The notes under the pieces were generated by a model that was given only the letters and a program-made list of their open reading frames with translations, did no database searches and was not told where the DNA came from. DNA of 64,000 nt, from positions 1,302,001-1,366,000 of the forward strand of contig NZ_CP126257.1 in NCBI RefSeq assembly GCF_003234175.2, written 5' to 3'. The position numbers were made by a program, and so were the translations under genes. Source of the DNA: Curtobacterium sp. MCSS17_007. GTDB lineage: Bacteria; Actinomycetota; Actinomycetes; Actinomycetales; Microbacteriaceae. Numbering within the stretch: the first letter of the stretch is position 1; each line of letters begins with the position of its first letter. Below, one piece after another: positions 1 through 10,239 of the stretch.

Positions 1-350
1 GCGAGGAGCTCGGGCTCATCGGCGCGGTGGTCGTCCTCGCACTCTTCGTCGTGCTCGCCGTCAGCATGATCAAGGTCATCCGGCAGTCGACGGACCCCTT
101 CGTGCGCACCACGACGGGCGGCATCCTGGCCTGGATCATCGGGCAGGCGCTCGTCAACATCGCGGTGGTGCTCGGCCTGCTGCCGGTGCTCGGCGTCCCG
201 TTGCCGCTCATCTCGGCCGGTGGTTCGGCCCTCATCATGACCCTCGTGGCGATCGGCGTCGTGCTGTCCTTCGCCCGCGAGCTGCCCGGGCGGGGGCAGT
301 CCGCCGCCACCCGCGACGGTCTCGCACCACAGAACGGAGTGCTCCGGTGA
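1..350 (+). CDS. ftsW: FtsW septal peptidoglycan polymerase, C-terminal part
   Basis: This is the 3' end of a gene cut by the window start; the frame opens at base 3 with EELGLIGA, a signature of the SEDS family (FtsW, RodA, SpoVE). The remaining 115 or so residues contain hydrophobic helices, the [20 protein letters not shown] segment typical of the SEDS C-terminus, and a short polar tail. FtsW polymerises glycan strands from lipid II at the septum together with a class B PBP. It overlaps murG by four bases (GTGA). The position directly before murG supports FtsW rather than RodA. Confidence 0.93.
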   Translation, partial: EELGLIGAVVVLALFVVLAVSMIKVIRQSTDPFVRTTTGGILAWIIGQALVNIAVVLGLLPVLGVPLPLISAGGSALIMTLVAIGVVLSFARELPGRGQSAATRDGLAPQNGVLR

Positions 351-1456
351 GCACCTACCTCTTCGCCGGCGGCGGCACCGCCGGTCACGTCAACCCGTTG
401 CTCGCGGTCGCGGACCGGCTCACCGAGAGCGATCCGGACGCGCGCGTGCTCGTGCTCGGCACGGCCGAGGGTCTCGAGTCGCGGCTCGTCCCGATGCGCG
501 GGTACGAGCTGCTGACGATCCCGCGCCTGCCGTTCCCACGCCGGCTCGACGCTCGCGCGCTCCGCTTCCCGGGCGGGTTCACCAGCGCGGTGCGTCGCAC
601 CGAGCAGTTCATCCGCGAGCACGACGTCGAGGTGGTCCTCGGCGTCGGCGGCTACGCGGCCGCACCGGCCTACATCGCCGCGAAGCGGACCGGCACCCCG
701 ATCGTCGTGCACGAGCAGAACGCCAAGCCCGGCCTGGCGAACCGGCTCGCCGCCTTCCTGACGCGGCACGTCGGGGTCACGTTCTCGAACACGCGCCTGC
801 GGCACGGTCGCGTCGTCGGCATGCCGCTCCGCAAGGAGATCGAGACGCTCGACCGGCGTGCTGCCCGTGCGGAGGGGCTCGCGGAGTTCGGGCTCGACCC
901 GGACCGCCCGGTCCTCCTCGTGACCGGCGGCTCGTCGGGCGCGCGGAGCATCAACACGACCGTCAACCGGTCGGCCACCGCCATCGTCGACGCCGGCTGG
1001 CAGGTCCTGCACGTCGTGGGCGGCAGGTCGGACATCGGTCCGAGCGACCTCGACGGGTACCACGTGCTGCCGTACTGCGACCGGATGGACCTCGCCTACG
1101 CGGCGTCCGACTTCGTGGTCTCGCGCTCCGGTGCCGGGATGGTCTGCGAGTTGACCGCCGTCGGCCTGCCGAGCGTGCTCGTGCCGTACCCGGTGGGCAA
1201 CGGCGAGCAGCGGTACAACGCGAAGGACGTCGTCGACGCCGGGGGAGCGGTCCTGGTGGACGACGCGGAGTTCACCGAGGAGTGGGTGACGTTCCAGCTG
1301 CTCGCGATCCTCCGCGACCGGGCGCGGATCGCCGACATGGCGGTCCGGGCGGGCAGCGTCGGACACCGCGACGGCGCCGACCGCATGACGACCCTCGTCC
1401 GCGACGCCTCGGAGCGCACGAGCGACAGCAGCACCAGCAGCACGGAGGAACGATGA
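347..1456 (+). CDS. murG: MurG, lipid II-forming GlcNAc transferase
   Basis: MurG transfers GlcNAc from UDP-GlcNAc to lipid I on the inner membrane face, making lipid II. The 369-residue product has the N-terminal glycine-rich loop [11 protein letters not shown] (residues about 8-18) and a second [10 protein letters not shown] loop near residue 193, both family signatures of the two-domain GT-B fold. The GTG start at 347 overlaps the ftsW stop in a GTGA, and the stop overlaps the murC ATG. The length is normal for the family. It is translationally coupled within the division and cell-wall cluster. Confidence 0.97.
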   Translation: MSTYLFAGGGTAGHVNPLLAVADRLTESDPDARVLVLGTAEGLESRLVPMRGYELLTIPRLPFPRRLDARALRFPGGFTSAVRRTEQFIREHDVEVVLGVGGYAAAPAYIAAKRTGTPIVVHEQNAKPGLANRLAAFLTRHVGVTFSNTRLRHGRVVGMPLRKEIETLDRRAARAEGLAEFGLDPDRPVLLVTGGSSGARSINTTVNRSATAIVDAGWQVLHVVGGRSDIGPSDLDGYHVLPYCDRMDLAYAASDFVVSRSGAGMVCELTAVGLPSVLVPYPVGNGEQRYNAKDVVDAGGAVLVDDAEFTEEWVTFQLLAILRDRARIADMAVRAGSVGHRDGADRMTTLVRDASERTSDSSTSSTEER

Positions 1457-2871
1457 CCATCAAGCCGGACCTGACCCAGCCGATCCCGGACGACCTCGGC
1501 ACGGTCCACTTCGTCGGCATCGGTGGCTCCGGCATGAGCGGCATCGCCCGGATGTTCCTGGCCGCCGGGCACCGGGTGACCGGCAGCGACTCCCGCGAGA
1601 CGGCGACGACGGGCACGATGCGCGAGCTCGGTGCCGAGGTGCACATCGGCCACGACGCCGCGAACCTCGGGAACGCGGACACGGTCGTGGTGACGAGCGC
1701 GCTGTGGCCGGACAACCCCGAGCTGCTCGAGGCCCAGCGGCGCGGGCTGCCCGTCCTGCACCGTTCGCAGGCCCTCGCGGCGCTCATCGCCGACCACCGC
1801 CTCGTCGCGGTCGCCGGTGCGCACGGCAAGACCACCTCGACCGGCATGATCGTCACGGCGCTGGTCGAGCTCGGACTCGACCCGAGCTTCGTCAACGGCG
1901 GGGTGATCCAGTCCCTCGGCACGAGCTCGGCTCCGGGCGGCAGCGACCTGTTCGTGGTCGAGGCCGACGAGTCCGACGGCTCGTTCCTGCTCTACGACGT
2001 CGCGGTCGCGCTCATCACGAACGTCGACGCCGACCACCTCGACCACTACGGCAGCGAGGAGGCGTTCATCGACGCCTTCGTCGAGTTCGCCGGCAAGGCG
2101 AGCGAGCGGATCGTCGTGTCGAGCGACGACGCGGGTGCGAAGCGCGTCACGGAGGGTGTCCGCGCCCGGCCGGGCGCCCCGGGTGTCGTCACCTTCGGCG
2201 AGGCCGCCGACGCGGACGTCAGGATCGAGCGCATCGTCGAGGCCGCCAGCGTCGAGGTCGACCTCCGCGCCGCGGGGGAACGCCACCACCTGACCCTCCG
2301 TGTGCCCGGTCGGCACAACGCGATCAACGCCGTCGGGGCGTTCGCGGTGCTCACCGGGCTCGGTGTCGCTCCGGAGGACGCGATCCGCGGCATCGAGGCC
2401 TTCGGCGGCACCGAGCGTCGGTTCGAGCTGCACGGCGTCGAGCGAGGGGTGTCGGTGTACGACGACTACGCGCACCACCCGACCGAGGTCGCCGCCGCAC
2501 TGCGGGCCGCCCGGAACGTCGTGGGGGACGGGCGCATCATCGCGATCCACCAGCCCCACCTCTACTCGCGCACGCGGCTCATGGCGGGTGACTTCGCGAA
2601 GGTCTACGAGGAGCTGGCGGACCACACGGTCGTGCTCGACGTCTACGGTGCCCGCGAGGACCCGGAACCCGGTGTCACCGGTGCCCTCGTGCAGGAGCGC
2701 TTCGCCGATCAGTCGCGCGTCGAGTTCCTGCCGGACTGGGACGACGCGGCCGCCCGGGCCGCCGAGGTCGCCCGTGACGGCGACATCATCATGACGCTGA
2801 GCTGCGGCGACGTGTACCGGATCATCCCGCAGGTGCTCGGCGCCCTGCACGACGGGACGCGCGCGCAGTGA
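1453..2871 (+). CDS. murC: MurC, UDP-N-acetylmuramate--L-alanine ligase
   Basis: MurC adds L-alanine to UDP-MurNAc with ATP, the first step of stem-peptide synthesis in the cytoplasm. The 472-residue product carries the nucleotide-sugar loop [10 protein letters not shown] (about residues 21-30) and the ATP P-loop GAHGKTT (about 122-128), followed by the central and C-terminal Mur ligase domains. The ATG at 1453 has GGAGGA six bases upstream and forms an ATGA overlap with murG. The frame is open further upstream, but that extension is inside murG and looks nothing like MurC. No murB lies between murC and ftsQ here. Confidence 0.97.
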   Translation: MTIKPDLTQPIPDDLGTVHFVGIGGSGMSGIARMFLAAGHRVTGSDSRETATTGTMRELGAEVHIGHDAANLGNADTVVVTSALWPDNPELLEAQRRGLPVLHRSQALAALIADHRLVAVAGAHGKTTSTGMIVTALVELGLDPSFVNGGVIQSLGTSSAPGGSDLFVVEADESDGSFLLYDVAVALITNVDADHLDHYGSEEAFIDAFVEFAGKASERIVVSSDDAGAKRVTEGVRARPGAPGVVTFGEAADADVRIERIVEAASVEVDLRAAGERHHLTLRVPGRHNAINAVGAFAVLTGLGVAPEDAIRGIEAFGGTERRFELHGVERGVSVYDDYAHHPTEVAAALRAARNVVGDGRIIAIHQPHLYSRTRLMAGDFAKVYEELADHTVVLDVYGAREDPEPGVTGALVQERFADQSRVEFLPDWDDAAARAAEVARDGDIIMTLSCGDVYRIIPQVLGALHDGTRAQ

Positions 2872-4205
2872 AGCGTCCCGAGGGCTTCGACGGGCGGCCG
2901 GAGGAACCGGACGCCCCGACCGGTGGTGCCCGCGCACCACGGCAGCGTCGTGGCCCGGCGGTCCCGCGTCGGTCGCGCTCAGCAGCGGCCGACGGCCAGG
3001 AGGCCGGGCCCCCCGCCGACACGTCGGCGCCCGGTGACGGGGCGGTCACCACGCCTCGCCGCACGCCGGCCGGACCCCGGTCGACCGACCGCACGCCGGT
3101 CGACGGCCGGGGTCGCCGCGACCGTGCCGGTGCGGTCGCCAGCGCCGCCGGACGTCGTCTCGGTGTCGGCCTCTCGTCGGTCGCGGAGCGGCTCCGCGAG
3201 TACCAGCAGGACGGCGACCACGACCACGCGGCACGGACGTCCGGGCGCCCGGCGGCGGGTACCCCGACCGGGAGCGACGACGCGGGTCGCGCGGACGGCA
3301 CCGTGAGCGAGCAGGTCGCGACGGTCACCGACGTCGTCGACCCCGTCGCGCCGACCGCGACGGACCGGTCCGATGACCGCGGGCACGAGCGCACGACGCC
3401 GCTCGGCGCGGGCGTGCGCGCGGCGGAGACGGCCCGCGAGGCCCGTGTCGCGAAGCGCCGCCGCCGGCTGCTCGAGCGTGCCGAGGTCCGACGCTTCACC
3501 CGCCGCGCCCGGCACCGCCGCGCCGCGTGGATCACGGCCGCGACGGTCGTCGTGGTCTTCGGTGCATCGATCCTCGTCGCCGTGTACTCGCCGCTCATGG
3601 CGCTGCGCACGATCGAGATCCGCGGCACGGACCGGGTCGACGAGACGGCGCTGCGCCAGGCGCTCTCCGACCAGCTGGGCACCCCGCTCGCACGGCTCGA
3701 CCTCGGTGCGGTGAAGCGGGACATCGCCGGCTTCCCGCTGATCGAGAGCTACGTGACCGAGGAACTCCCGCCGCACACCCTCGTCGTCACGGTCACCGAG
3801 CGCACGCCGGTCGTCGCGGTCCGGTCGGGCTCGTCGTACGACCTCGTCGATCCGGCCGGCATCGTCGTGCAGTCCGCACCGGAGCGTCCCGAGGGCGTCC
3901 CGGTCGCCGACCTCGCCCGCGCCGAGCTCGGGTCGTCGGTGTTCCGCACGATGACCGAGGTCGTGCTCGCACTGCCCTCGACGGTGCGCCGCCAGGTGAC
4001 CGACGTCCGTGCCAGCACCGCCGACGACGTCACGCTCACCCTCGACGACGGATCGACCGTGGTGTGGGGGAGCCCGGACGCCTCGGACACCAAGGCGGCC
4101 CTGCTCGCGGCCCTCGTCAAGGACCACGCGAGCCGGGACCCGGACCGGAAGGTCGAGTTCGACGTGTCGGCTCCCGACAACGGGATCATCCGGGCGAAGG
4201 ACTGA
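2868..4205 (+). CDS. ftsQ: FtsQ divisome protein with long polar N-terminus
   Basis: FtsQ is a bitopic membrane protein that connects early and late divisome components. The first 215 or so residues are a cytoplasmic tail rich in Arg, Pro, Ala and Asp with basic clusters. One transmembrane helix follows (about 219-241), then a POTRA domain (starting [20 protein letters not shown]) and the extracytoplasmic FtsQ domain. At 445 residues it is longer than most FtsQ proteins because of the disordered tail. The GTG at 2868 overlaps the murC stop (GTGA). Position before ftsZ supports the call. Confidence 0.92.
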   Translation: MKRPEGFDGRPEEPDAPTGGARAPRQRRGPAVPRRSRSAAADGQEAGPPADTSAPGDGAVTTPRRTPAGPRSTDRTPVDGRGRRDRAGAVASAAGRRLGVGLSSVAERLREYQQDGDHDHAARTSGRPAAGTPTGSDDAGRADGTVSEQVATVTDVVDPVAPTATDRSDDRGHERTTPLGAGVRAAETAREARVAKRRRRLLERAEVRRFTRRARHRRAAWITAATVVVVFGASILVAVYSPLMALRTIEIRGTDRVDETALRQALSDQLGTPLARLDLGAVKRDIAGFPLIESYVTEELPPHTLVVTVTERTPVVAVRSGSSYDLVDPAGIVVQSAPERPEGVPVADLARAELGSSVFRTMTEVVLALPSTVRRQVTDVRASTADDVTLTLDDGSTVVWGSPDASDTKAALLAALVKDHASRDPDRKVEFDVSAPDNGIIRAKD

Positions 4206-4281
4206 CCCGGACGGCGTCGATCTGACCGACGTGATCGGCGACACGCGGCGTGGCGGCGCGACAGCGTGCGGAGCGCACCCG

Positions 4282-4355
4282 TAGCGTCGAGGAAGCACCA
4301 CATCTACCAGCATTGCCCCTGAACTTCAAGTAGAGGTTGAGGGTTCAACCGGAGG
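4282..4355 (+). promoter_or_regulatory. ftsZ promoter hexamer and leader hairpin next to the RBS
   Basis: The 160 bases between ftsQ and ftsZ contain a TAGCGT -10-like hexamer at 4282-4287. A perfect inverted repeat follows, GGTTGA-GGGT-TCAACC at 4335-4350, immediately next to the GGAGG ribosome binding site at 4351-4355. The AT-richer leader stands out from its surroundings. The hairpin and its contact with the RBS are seen directly; a role in tuning FtsZ translation is inference. Confidence 0.55.
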
Positions 4356-4365
4356 CCCGACTGAC

Positions 4366-5529
4366 GTGACCACGAACCACAACTACCTCGCCGTCATCAA
4401 GGTCGTCGGTGTCGGCGGCGGCGGCGTGAACGCCGTGAACCGCATGATCGAGCTCGGCCTCCGCGGCGTCGAGTTCATCGCGATCAACACCGACGCGCAG
4501 GCACTGCTGCTCAGCGATGCCGACGTCAAGCTCGACGTCGGCCGCGAGATCACCCGCGGGCTCGGCGCCGGCGCGGACCCCGAGGTCGGCCGTCGCGCCG
4601 CCGAGGACCACGCCGAGGAGATCGAGGAGGCCCTGGCGGGCGCCGACATGGTCTTCGTCACCGCAGGCGAGGGTGGCGGCACCGGTACGGGTGGTGCGCC
4701 CGTGGTCGCCCGGATCGCGAAGTCGATCGGCGCGCTGACCATCGGTGTCGTCACGAAGCCGTTCAGCTTCGAGGGCAAGCGCCGCCAGTCCCAGGCCGAG
4801 AACGGCGTCGCCTCGCTCAAGGACGAGGTCGACACGCTCATCGTCGTGCCGAACGACCGCCTGCTGGAGATCAGCGACCGCGGCATCTCGATGGTCGAGG
4901 CCTTCGCGACCGCCGACCAGGTCCTGCTCGCGGGCGTCCAGGGCATCACCGACCTCATCACGACCCCGGGTCTCATCAACCTCGACTTCGCCGACGTCAA
5001 GAGCGTCATGCAGGGCGCGGGATCGGCGCTCATGGGCATCGGCTCGTCCCGCGGCGCGGACCGGGCGATCAAGGCGGCCGAGCTCGCCGTGGCGTCGCCG
5101 CTGCTCGAGGCCTCGATCGACGGCGCGCACGGCGTGCTGCTGTCGATCCAGGGTGGCTCGAACCTCGGCATCTTCGAGATCAACGACGCCGCCCGCCTGG
5201 TGCAGGAGGCTGTCCACCCCGAGGCGAACATCATCTTCGGTGCGGTCATCGACGACACCCTGGGCGACGAGGTCCGCGTGACGGTCATCGCCGCCGGCTT
5301 CGACGGTGGCGAGCCGAGCTCGCAGCAGAAGGAGCGTCGCTCCAGCTGGGTCGACCCGGAGCAGGGCGGTGCGGCCGCGTCCGGTACGGCCGGCACCGGT
5401 GCGATCGAGGACACCGCGACCAGCGCGCCGTCCTGGGCGTCCCAGGAGCACGAGGCGCCCGTGCGTCGCGCCGCCGACCCGGCGTTCGACGACGACGACG
5501 AGCTCGACGTCCCCGACTTCCTGAAGTAA
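4366..5529 (+). CDS. ftsZ: FtsZ, tubulin-like division GTPase
   Basis: FtsZ polymerises with GTP into the Z-ring at midcell and recruits the divisome. The 387-residue product has the N-terminal [14 protein letters not shown] loop, the tubulin signature [11 protein letters not shown] (about residues 104-114), a polar linker after residue 320, and the conserved C-terminal peptide [11 protein letters not shown], which binds partners such as SepF. The GTG start at 4366 is ten bases after GGAGG. It has its own leader, so it can be expressed apart from the upstream mur genes. Length and motifs are fully typical. Confidence 0.99.
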   Translation: MTTNHNYLAVIKVVGVGGGGVNAVNRMIELGLRGVEFIAINTDAQALLLSDADVKLDVGREITRGLGAGADPEVGRRAAEDHAEEIEEALAGADMVFVTAGEGGGTGTGGAPVVARIAKSIGALTIGVVTKPFSFEGKRRQSQAENGVASLKDEVDTLIVVPNDRLLEISDRGISMVEAFATADQVLLAGVQGITDLITTPGLINLDFADVKSVMQGAGSALMGIGSSRGADRAIKAAELAVASPLLEASIDGAHGVLLSIQGGSNLGIFEINDAARLVQEAVHPEANIIFGAVIDDTLGDEVRVTVIAAGFDGGEPSSQQKERRSSWVDPEQGGAAASGTAGTGAIEDTATSAPSWASQEHEAPVRRAADPAFDDDDELDVPDFLK

Positions 5530-5537
5530 GCCCTCCC

Positions 5538-6257
5538 GTGGCAGGTGATGCGCGCCTCCCCTCCGTCGACCGTGACGGACTGGAGGCGCGTCTCGCGTCC
5601 GTCAGGTCGGGCATCGCCGCCGCGGCACGAGCTGCGGGACGGTCGAGCGACGAGCTGACGCTCGTCGTGGTGACGAAGTACCACCCGGCCGGGCTCGTCC
5701 GCGAGCTCGCCGGACTCGGTGTCACCGACGTGGGGGAGAACCGCCACCAGGAGGCGCAGTCCAAGGCAACGGAGCTCGCCGACCTCGCCCTGACCTGGCA
5801 CTTCGTCGGGCAGCTGCAGTCGAAGAAGGCGCGGCAGGCGCGGCGGTACGCGGACGTCGTGCAGTCGCTCGACCGGGCCTCCGTCGTCGACGCCTTCGCG
5901 CCGACCGAGACCGAGCCGGACCCGCGGGTGATCGACGGTTTCGTGCAGGTCAACCTCACCGACGACCCCGGTCGGGGCGGTGTGCAGCCGGACGACGTCG
6001 ACGCCATGGTGGAGCGCGTCCTGGCCACCGGGACCATCCGGCTGCGCGGCGTCATGGCGGTCGCGCCGCTCGACGAGGAGCCCCGGCGTGCGTTCGCCCG
6101 GCTCCGTGGGATCTCGTCGCGGGTCGTCGCGCTCGCCCCCGACGCCACCGACATCTCGGCGGGGATGAGCGGTGACTTCGCCGAGGCGATCGCCGAGGGC
6201 GCGACACACCTGCGGATCGGGACCGCAATCACGGGAAACCGGCCGGTCGCGCCCTAG
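5538..6257 (+). CDS. YggS family PLP homeostasis protein
   Basis: This 239-residue protein matches the YggS/YlmE/PLPBP family, which binds pyridoxal phosphate and keeps free PLP low; no catalysis is established for the family. The PLP lysine sits in the motif [11 protein letters not shown] (about residue 45), and [23 protein letters not shown] and the C-terminal GTAITG are recognisable. It begins only eight bases after ftsZ, so it is cotranscribed. Many actinobacteria carry a laccase-like yfiH/pgeF gene between ftsZ and yggS; none is present here. Confidence 0.93.
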   Translation: MAGDARLPSVDRDGLEARLASVRSGIAAAARAAGRSSDELTLVVVTKYHPAGLVRELAGLGVTDVGENRHQEAQSKATELADLALTWHFVGQLQSKKARQARRYADVVQSLDRASVVDAFAPTETEPDPRVIDGFVQVNLTDDPGRGGVQPDDVDAMVERVLATGTIRLRGVMAVAPLDEEPRRAFARLRGISSRVVALAPDATDISAGMSGDFAEAIAEGATHLRIGTAITGNRPVAP

Positions 6258-6260
6258 CCT
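6255..6260 (+). promoter_or_regulatory. possible sepF -10 element
   Basis: A TAGCCT hexamer overlaps the yggS stop codon and lies 40 bases before the sepF start. It fits the TANNNT -10 pattern of other genes in this window. No clear -35 was found. It would give sepF-yggT a promoter separate from ftsZ. Confidence 0.4.
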
Positions 6261-6300
6261 CGTTGCAGGGCACCCACGAGCACCGACCTCCGGAGGAACC

Positions 6301-6867
6301 ATGGCCAACCCGCTCAAGAAGACGATGGTCTACCTCGGCCTCGCCGACGAGGAACTGTACGAGGACGAGCAGCAGCCGGCCCCCGCGCCCACGCGCCAGG
6401 CCGCCGCTCCGGCTGCGGCCCAGGCCGCTGCGCCGGAGTCGCCCGCTGCTGCCGCGCCGGCCGCCGCAGCCCCGGCGGCAGCACCCGCCGAGCCCAAGAC
6501 GCACACCCACCAGCGCGGCGCCCAGGTCACCCCGCTCCGCCGCTCGCACACGACCGCACAGAAGGCGACCCCGGTCCAGGAAATGAACGAGATCCTCACC
6601 GTCCACCCGCGCGAGTACAAGGACGCCCAGTCCATCGCCGAGAGCTTCCGCGACGGCATCCCCGTCATCATCAACCTCTCGCAGATGACCGAGTCGGACG
6701 CCCGCCGCATGATCGACTTCGCGTCGGGCCTGTCGCTCGGCCTCTACGGCAAGATCGAGCGCGTCACGAACAAGGTCTTCCTGCTGTCGCCCGCCCACGT
6801 CGCGGTGAGCGGTGAGCCGGCTGAGGTAGAGTCCGACATCGAGGCGTCCTTCTTCGCCCAGTCCTGA
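6301..6867 (+). CDS. sepF: SepF, membrane anchor of the Z-ring
   Basis: SepF binds the membrane through its N-terminal helix and the FtsZ C-terminal peptide through its core, replacing FtsA in actinobacteria. The 188-residue product begins [18 protein letters not shown] (amphipathic membrane helix), has an Ala/Pro linker at about residues 25-65, and ends in the DUF552 core from about residue 103 ([20 protein letters not shown]). The ATG at 6301 is preceded by GGAGGA at 6292-6297. A longer open frame exists upstream but lacks family similarity. Confidence 0.97.
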   Translation: MANPLKKTMVYLGLADEELYEDEQQPAPAPTRQAAAPAAAQAAAPESPAAAAPAAAAPAAAPAEPKTHTHQRGAQVTPLRRSHTTAQKATPVQEMNEILTVHPREYKDAQSIAESFRDGIPVIINLSQMTESDARRMIDFASGLSLGLYGKIERVTNKVFLLSPAHVAVSGEPAEVESDIEASFFAQS

Positions 6868-6940
6868 GCCGTACCCCGGTTCACCCCGCCCCGTGCGGAC
6901 GCCGTGACGGCGGACGCACCCGAGCCGAGCGAGCCCCATC

Positions 6941-7237
6941 GTGTCACTGGTCTTCGGGATCCTCTCCTTCGCCCTCCTGCTCTACTTCTTCGTGATGTGG
7001 GGCCGGTTCGCGTTCGACATCGTGCAGGCGTACAACCGCAGCTGGCGTCCCCGTGGCGCGATGCTCGTCGTCGCCGACGTCGTCTACACCCTGACCGACC
7101 CGCCGATCCGGTTCGTCCGACGCCTGCTCCCGCCGATGCGGCTGGGGCCCGTGGCGCTCGACTTCGGCTGGACGATCGTCATGCTCGTGGTGATCATCCT
7201 GCGGGTCGTCGTGGGTGCGCTCGCACGCTCGTTCTGA
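6941..7237 (+). CDS. YggT family membrane protein
   Basis: A 98-residue protein with one hydrophobic segment at the N-terminus (about 3-22) and another at the C-terminus (about 72-94), joined by the conserved YTLTDPPIRFVRRLLPPMRLGPVALDF region of the YggT (DUF167-neighbour) family. The biochemical role is not established; genes of this family sit between sepF and divIVA in many Gram-positive bacteria, suggesting a link with division or envelope function. The GTG at 6941 has no strong RBS; it follows sepF by 73 bases and probably shares its transcript. Confidence 0.88.
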   Translation: MSLVFGILSFALLLYFFVMWGRFAFDIVQAYNRSWRPRGAMLVVADVVYTLTDPPIRFVRRLLPPMRLGPVALDFGWTIVMLVVIILRVVVGALARSF

Positions 7238-7318
7238 CCACCGTCCGGCCGCGACACGCGCCACGCCACGACGAAGGTCACGGTTCCGCCCCGCCCCCGG
7301 TGTACGGTGGTCGGGATC

Positions 7319-7340
7319 GATGTCCGCTCCGGCGGACATC
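7319..7340 (+). terminator. hairpin between yggT and divIVA
   Basis: A 9-base perfect stem (GATGTCCGC / GCGGACATC) with a TCCG loop lies between yggT and the divIVA promoter hexamer. There is no T-tract, as is usual in high-GC actinobacteria. It probably ends or attenuates the sepF-yggT transcript. Confidence 0.5.
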
Positions 7341-7361
7341 CGCACCGCTCGACGCGGCTGG

Positions 7362-7367
7362 TACATT
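7362..7367 (+). promoter_or_regulatory. divIVA -10 element
   Basis: TACATT lies 54 bases before the divIVA start, in an AT-richer leader that also holds the ribosome binding site GAGGTGA at 7410-7416. It is the best TANNNT hexamer in this gap. No confident -35 was found. Confidence 0.5.
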
Positions 7368-7421
7368 CGGTCGCGACGCAAGTGGTTCCACACGTTCAGC
7401 AGTTCTATTGAGGTGACGGCA

Positions 7422-8114
7422 ATGGCTTTGACGCCGGAAGACGTAGTCAACAAGCGGTTCCAGCCGACGAAGTTCCGCGAAGGCTACGACCAGGACGAGG
7501 TCGACGACTTCCTGGACGAGGTCGTCGTCGAGCTCCGCCGCCTGACGGCCGAGAACGACGAGCTCCGCCAGCGCCTGCAGGCTGCCGAGTCGGCGCCGAA
7601 GCCGGCCGCGGTCGAGCAGCCCGCCGAGCAGTCGGCCCCGACCCCCGAGCCCGAGCCGGCCCCCGTCGCCGCCGCTCCGGAGCCCGCGCCGGTCGTCGCC
7701 GCTGCTCCGGCCCCGTCGACCGTGCCGGCCGACGAGGACACCGAGGGCACCACGAACCTGCTCACGCTGGCTCGTCGCCTGCACGAGGAGCACGTCCGCG
7801 AGGGCATCGAGAAGCGCGACGCACTCATCGCCGAGGGCACCGCGCAGGCCGCCCGCCTGGTCTCCGAGGCCGAGGCGAAGCAGCGCCAGATCATCGCCGA
7901 CACCGAGAACACCAACCGGCAGCGCGTCGCGGTGCTCGAGCAGGAGCAGCGCCAGCTCGAGGGCAAGATCGACGAGCTCCGCACCTTCGAGCGCGACTAC
8001 CGTGCGCAGCTCAAGAGCTACATCCAGGGTCAGCTCGCCGAGCTCGACGGGTCCGGCTCGCAGGAGTCCGGCCTCACCCCCGCGCCGGCCTCGGCGCAGG
8101 GCTTCGGCAACTGA
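7422..8114 (+). CDS. divIVA: DivIVA/Wag31 polar growth scaffold
   Basis: DivIVA (Wag31 in mycobacteria) marks curved membrane at the poles and organises apical cell-wall growth in actinobacteria. The 230-residue product has the conserved N-terminal lipid-binding domain (MALTPEDVVNKRFQPTKFRE, then GYDQDEVDDFLDEVVVELRRL), a Pro/Ala/Glu linker at about residues 65-105, and a long coiled coil from about 110 to 205. The ATG at 7422 follows GAGGTGA. The frame is open further upstream, but the family N-terminus begins exactly here. Confidence 0.97.
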   Translation: MALTPEDVVNKRFQPTKFREGYDQDEVDDFLDEVVVELRRLTAENDELRQRLQAAESAPKPAAVEQPAEQSAPTPEPEPAPVAAAPEPAPVVAAAPAPSTVPADEDTEGTTNLLTLARRLHEEHVREGIEKRDALIAEGTAQAARLVSEAEAKQRQIIADTENTNRQRVAVLEQEQRQLEGKIDELRTFERDYRAQLKSYIQGQLAELDGSGSQESGLTPAPASAQGFGN

Positions 8115-8116
8115 CG

Positions 8117-8812
8117 TTGGTCCGACCAGCACCATCGGCGAAGGTCAGTGTCCGCGCGATCGCGGCACTGGCCTTCGCCGCTGTCGTCGTGGTGGTGCTC
8201 GACCAGGGCGTGAAGGCCCTCGTCGTGGCGAACCTGCCCTACGGCCAGCCCGTGGCGGTGCTCGGCGACGCCCTGCAGCTGTTCTACGTCCGGAACCCCG
8301 GTGCGGCGTTCTCGTTCGCGGTGAACATGACCTGGGTGTTCTCGATCGTCTCGACGGCCGTCGTCGTCGGCATCATCGTCTTCGCCCGGCGCATCCGGTC
8401 GATGTGGTGGGCGATCGTGCTCGGCATGCTCCTCGGCGGAGCGCTGGGCAACCTGCTCGACCGGCTCTTCCGCGAGCCCGGCTTCGGTCGCGGACACGTG
8501 GTCGACTTCATCTCGACGCCGTGGATGATGCCCGCGATCTACAACATCGCCGACGCGTTCATCTGCGTCAGCATGGTGGTCTTCGTCCTCCTGGTGATCC
8601 TCGGGGTCAACCTCGACGGCACCCGGGCACCGTCGGCGAAGGAGCAGCGCGCAGCCGAGGCCGCTGCCGCTCGCGCGGAGGCGGGACCGGCCACATCGAC
8701 GGCATCCGCCGACCCCGCGCAGGCAGGTCGTGCCTCCCGGTCGATCGCCGCCGAGTCCGACCCCCGCGGGCCGCGTGACGGTCGCGACGTCCTCGGACAC
8801 GACGCGACGTGA
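8117..8812 (+). CDS. lspA: LspA, prolipoprotein signal peptidase II
   Basis: LspA removes signal peptides from diacylglyceryl-modified prolipoproteins in the membrane, such as the CtaC and OpuC-type lipoproteins encoded later in this window. The four hydrophobic helices and family motifs are present: NPGAAFSF (about 60-67), GALGNLLDR with one catalytic Asp (about 110-117) and YNIADAFI with the second (about 139-146). At 231 residues it is longer than usual because of an Ala-rich polar C-terminal tail of about 60 residues. The start is TTG at 8117, two bases after the divIVA stop, with no strong RBS. Confidence 0.95.
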   Translation: MVRPAPSAKVSVRAIAALAFAAVVVVVLDQGVKALVVANLPYGQPVAVLGDALQLFYVRNPGAAFSFAVNMTWVFSIVSTAVVVGIIVFARRIRSMWWAIVLGMLLGGALGNLLDRLFREPGFGRGHVVDFISTPWMMPAIYNIADAFICVSMVVFVLLVILGVNLDGTRAPSAKEQRAAEAAAARAEAGPATSTASADPAQAGRASRSIAAESDPRGPRDGRDVLGHDAT

Positions 8813-9738
8813 GCGAGCAGCGTTCCCTCCCCGTCCCCGACGGCCTCGCCGGCGAGCGCGTCGACGCGGCCATCGCGAAGCTCCTCGGGTTCTCGCGGTC
8901 CTTCGCGGCCGAGGTCGTCGCAGCGGGCGGTGTCCGTGTCGACGGCGTCGAGGTCGGCAAGTCCGACCGTCTGCACGCCGACTCGTGGCTCGAGGTCGAG
9001 TGGTCGCCCAAGGAGCCTCCGCGCATCGTGCCCGTCGAGGTCCCCGGGATGCGGATCGTGCACGACGACGAGGACATCGTCGTCGTCGACAAGCCCATCG
9101 GTGTCGCCGCGCACCCGTCGCCCGGCTGGGACGGCCCGACCGTGCCGGGTGGGCTCGCGGCCGCGGGGTTCACCATCGCGACCTCCGGGGCGGCCGAGCG
9201 CGCGGGCATCGTGCACCGGCTCGACGTCGGCACCTCGGGGTTGATGGTGGTCGCGAAGACCGAGCTCGCCTACACGCACCTCAAGCGGGCGTTCAAGGAG
9301 CGGACGGTCGAGAAGGTCTACCACGCGCTCGCGCAGGGCCACCCGGACCCGACCTCGGGCACCATCGACGCCCCGATCGGTCGGCACCCGTCGAGCGACT
9401 GGAAGTTCGCGGTCACGGCCGACGGCAAGCCGAGCGTGACGCACTACGAGACGCTCGAGGCGTTCCGGTCCGCGACGCTGCTCGAGGTGCACCTGGAGAC
9501 GGGGCGCACGCACCAGATCCGTGTGCACATGGCGGCGACGAAGCACCCCCTGGTCGGCGACACGATGTACGGTGCCGATCCGGTGCTCGCGAACGAGCTC
9601 GGGCTGACGCGGCAGTGGCTCGACGCCGTCCGGCTCGCGTTCGAGCACCCGCGCACGGGGGAGTGGGTGTCGTACTCGGCGGACTATCCCGAGGACCTGC
9701 AGACGGCGCTCGACCGCATCCGGGCCGCGTCCGCGTAG
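8809..9738 (+). CDS. RluA-family pseudouridine synthase
   Basis: This enzyme isomerises uridine to pseudouridine in large-subunit rRNA or tRNA. The 309-residue product has an N-terminal S4 RNA-binding region ([31 protein letters not shown]) and the RluA catalytic motif [16 protein letters not shown] (from about residue 136), whose Asp attacks the target base. It starts with GTG overlapping the lspA stop. The lspA-rluA order is common in Firmicutes and actinobacteria. RluD is the nearest named homologue, but the target site cannot be read from sequence, so no symbol is given. Confidence 0.93.
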   Translation: MSEQRSLPVPDGLAGERVDAAIAKLLGFSRSFAAEVVAAGGVRVDGVEVGKSDRLHADSWLEVEWSPKEPPRIVPVEVPGMRIVHDDEDIVVVDKPIGVAAHPSPGWDGPTVPGGLAAAGFTIATSGAAERAGIVHRLDVGTSGLMVVAKTELAYTHLKRAFKERTVEKVYHALAQGHPDPTSGTIDAPIGRHPSSDWKFAVTADGKPSVTHYETLEAFRSATLLEVHLETGRTHQIRVHMAATKHPLVGDTMYGADPVLANELGLTRQWLDAVRLAFEHPRTGEWVSYSADYPEDLQTALDRIRAASA

Positions 9739-9873
9739 TCGGCCGGCGCGGCGGCGTCGCTGGGTCGGCGGGGCCGGACCGCTCGGCTCGGCTCGGACCA
9801 GCCTGCCTCGGCCTGCCGGGGTCGGCCCGCCGTTCCCGGTCGCCGCTCGGCCGAGGGCGGCCCGCCTCGTCCG

Positions 9874-9953
9874 GTCGCACGACATGCCGTCGGCGGTCGT
9901 CCCGGTCGTACGACATGCCGCCCGCGGGGAAGCTGAGCGGCACGTCGTGCGAC
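9874..9953. repeat. three copies of a 16-base element, two direct and one inverted
   Basis: GTCGCACGACATGCCG (9874-9889) and GTCGTACGACATGCCG (9905-9920) are direct copies 31 bases apart. CGGCACGTCGTGCGAC (9938-9953) is the same element inverted, with one change. The core GTCGYACGAC is itself palindromic; in the second copy it is a perfect 10-base palindrome. This could be an operator array for a dimeric regulator or a small dispersed repeat. Confidence 0.65.
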
Positions 9954-9988
9954 AGGGGGGCGATCGTCCGTCGAGCCCGCCGCGTCCT

Positions 9989-10028
9989 GACGGGAGGCGC
10001 GTGGCGGCGGCACCGTGCGCCTCCCGTC
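9989..10028. repeat. hairpin of the GACGGGAGGC family
   Basis: A 12-base perfect stem (GACGGGAGGCGC / GCGCCTCCCGTC) with a 16-base loop. The same arm core recurs after the M20 peptidase gene and the G6PD gene. It may be a terminator for the pseudouridine synthase transcript, though it lies 250 bases downstream of that gene. Confidence 0.6.
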
Positions 10029-10239
10029 CGTCCCCTCGTCGCGTCTGCCGCCTGCCCCGAGCGGGCAGGATCCGTCACGGTCGGCGGCCAGTGCCGACGC
10101 CTTCCGCCCGCGCGGCGGACGGCGGGCGGCGTGTCCTGCCCGCTCGCGCGGCCGCACCGCTCGGGTCGCCGCCGCACGCCCCACGCCGCACGCCGCCCGC
10201 GGGGGTGCCGGACACGCGGAAGACGTCGGTGCTGCCGGT

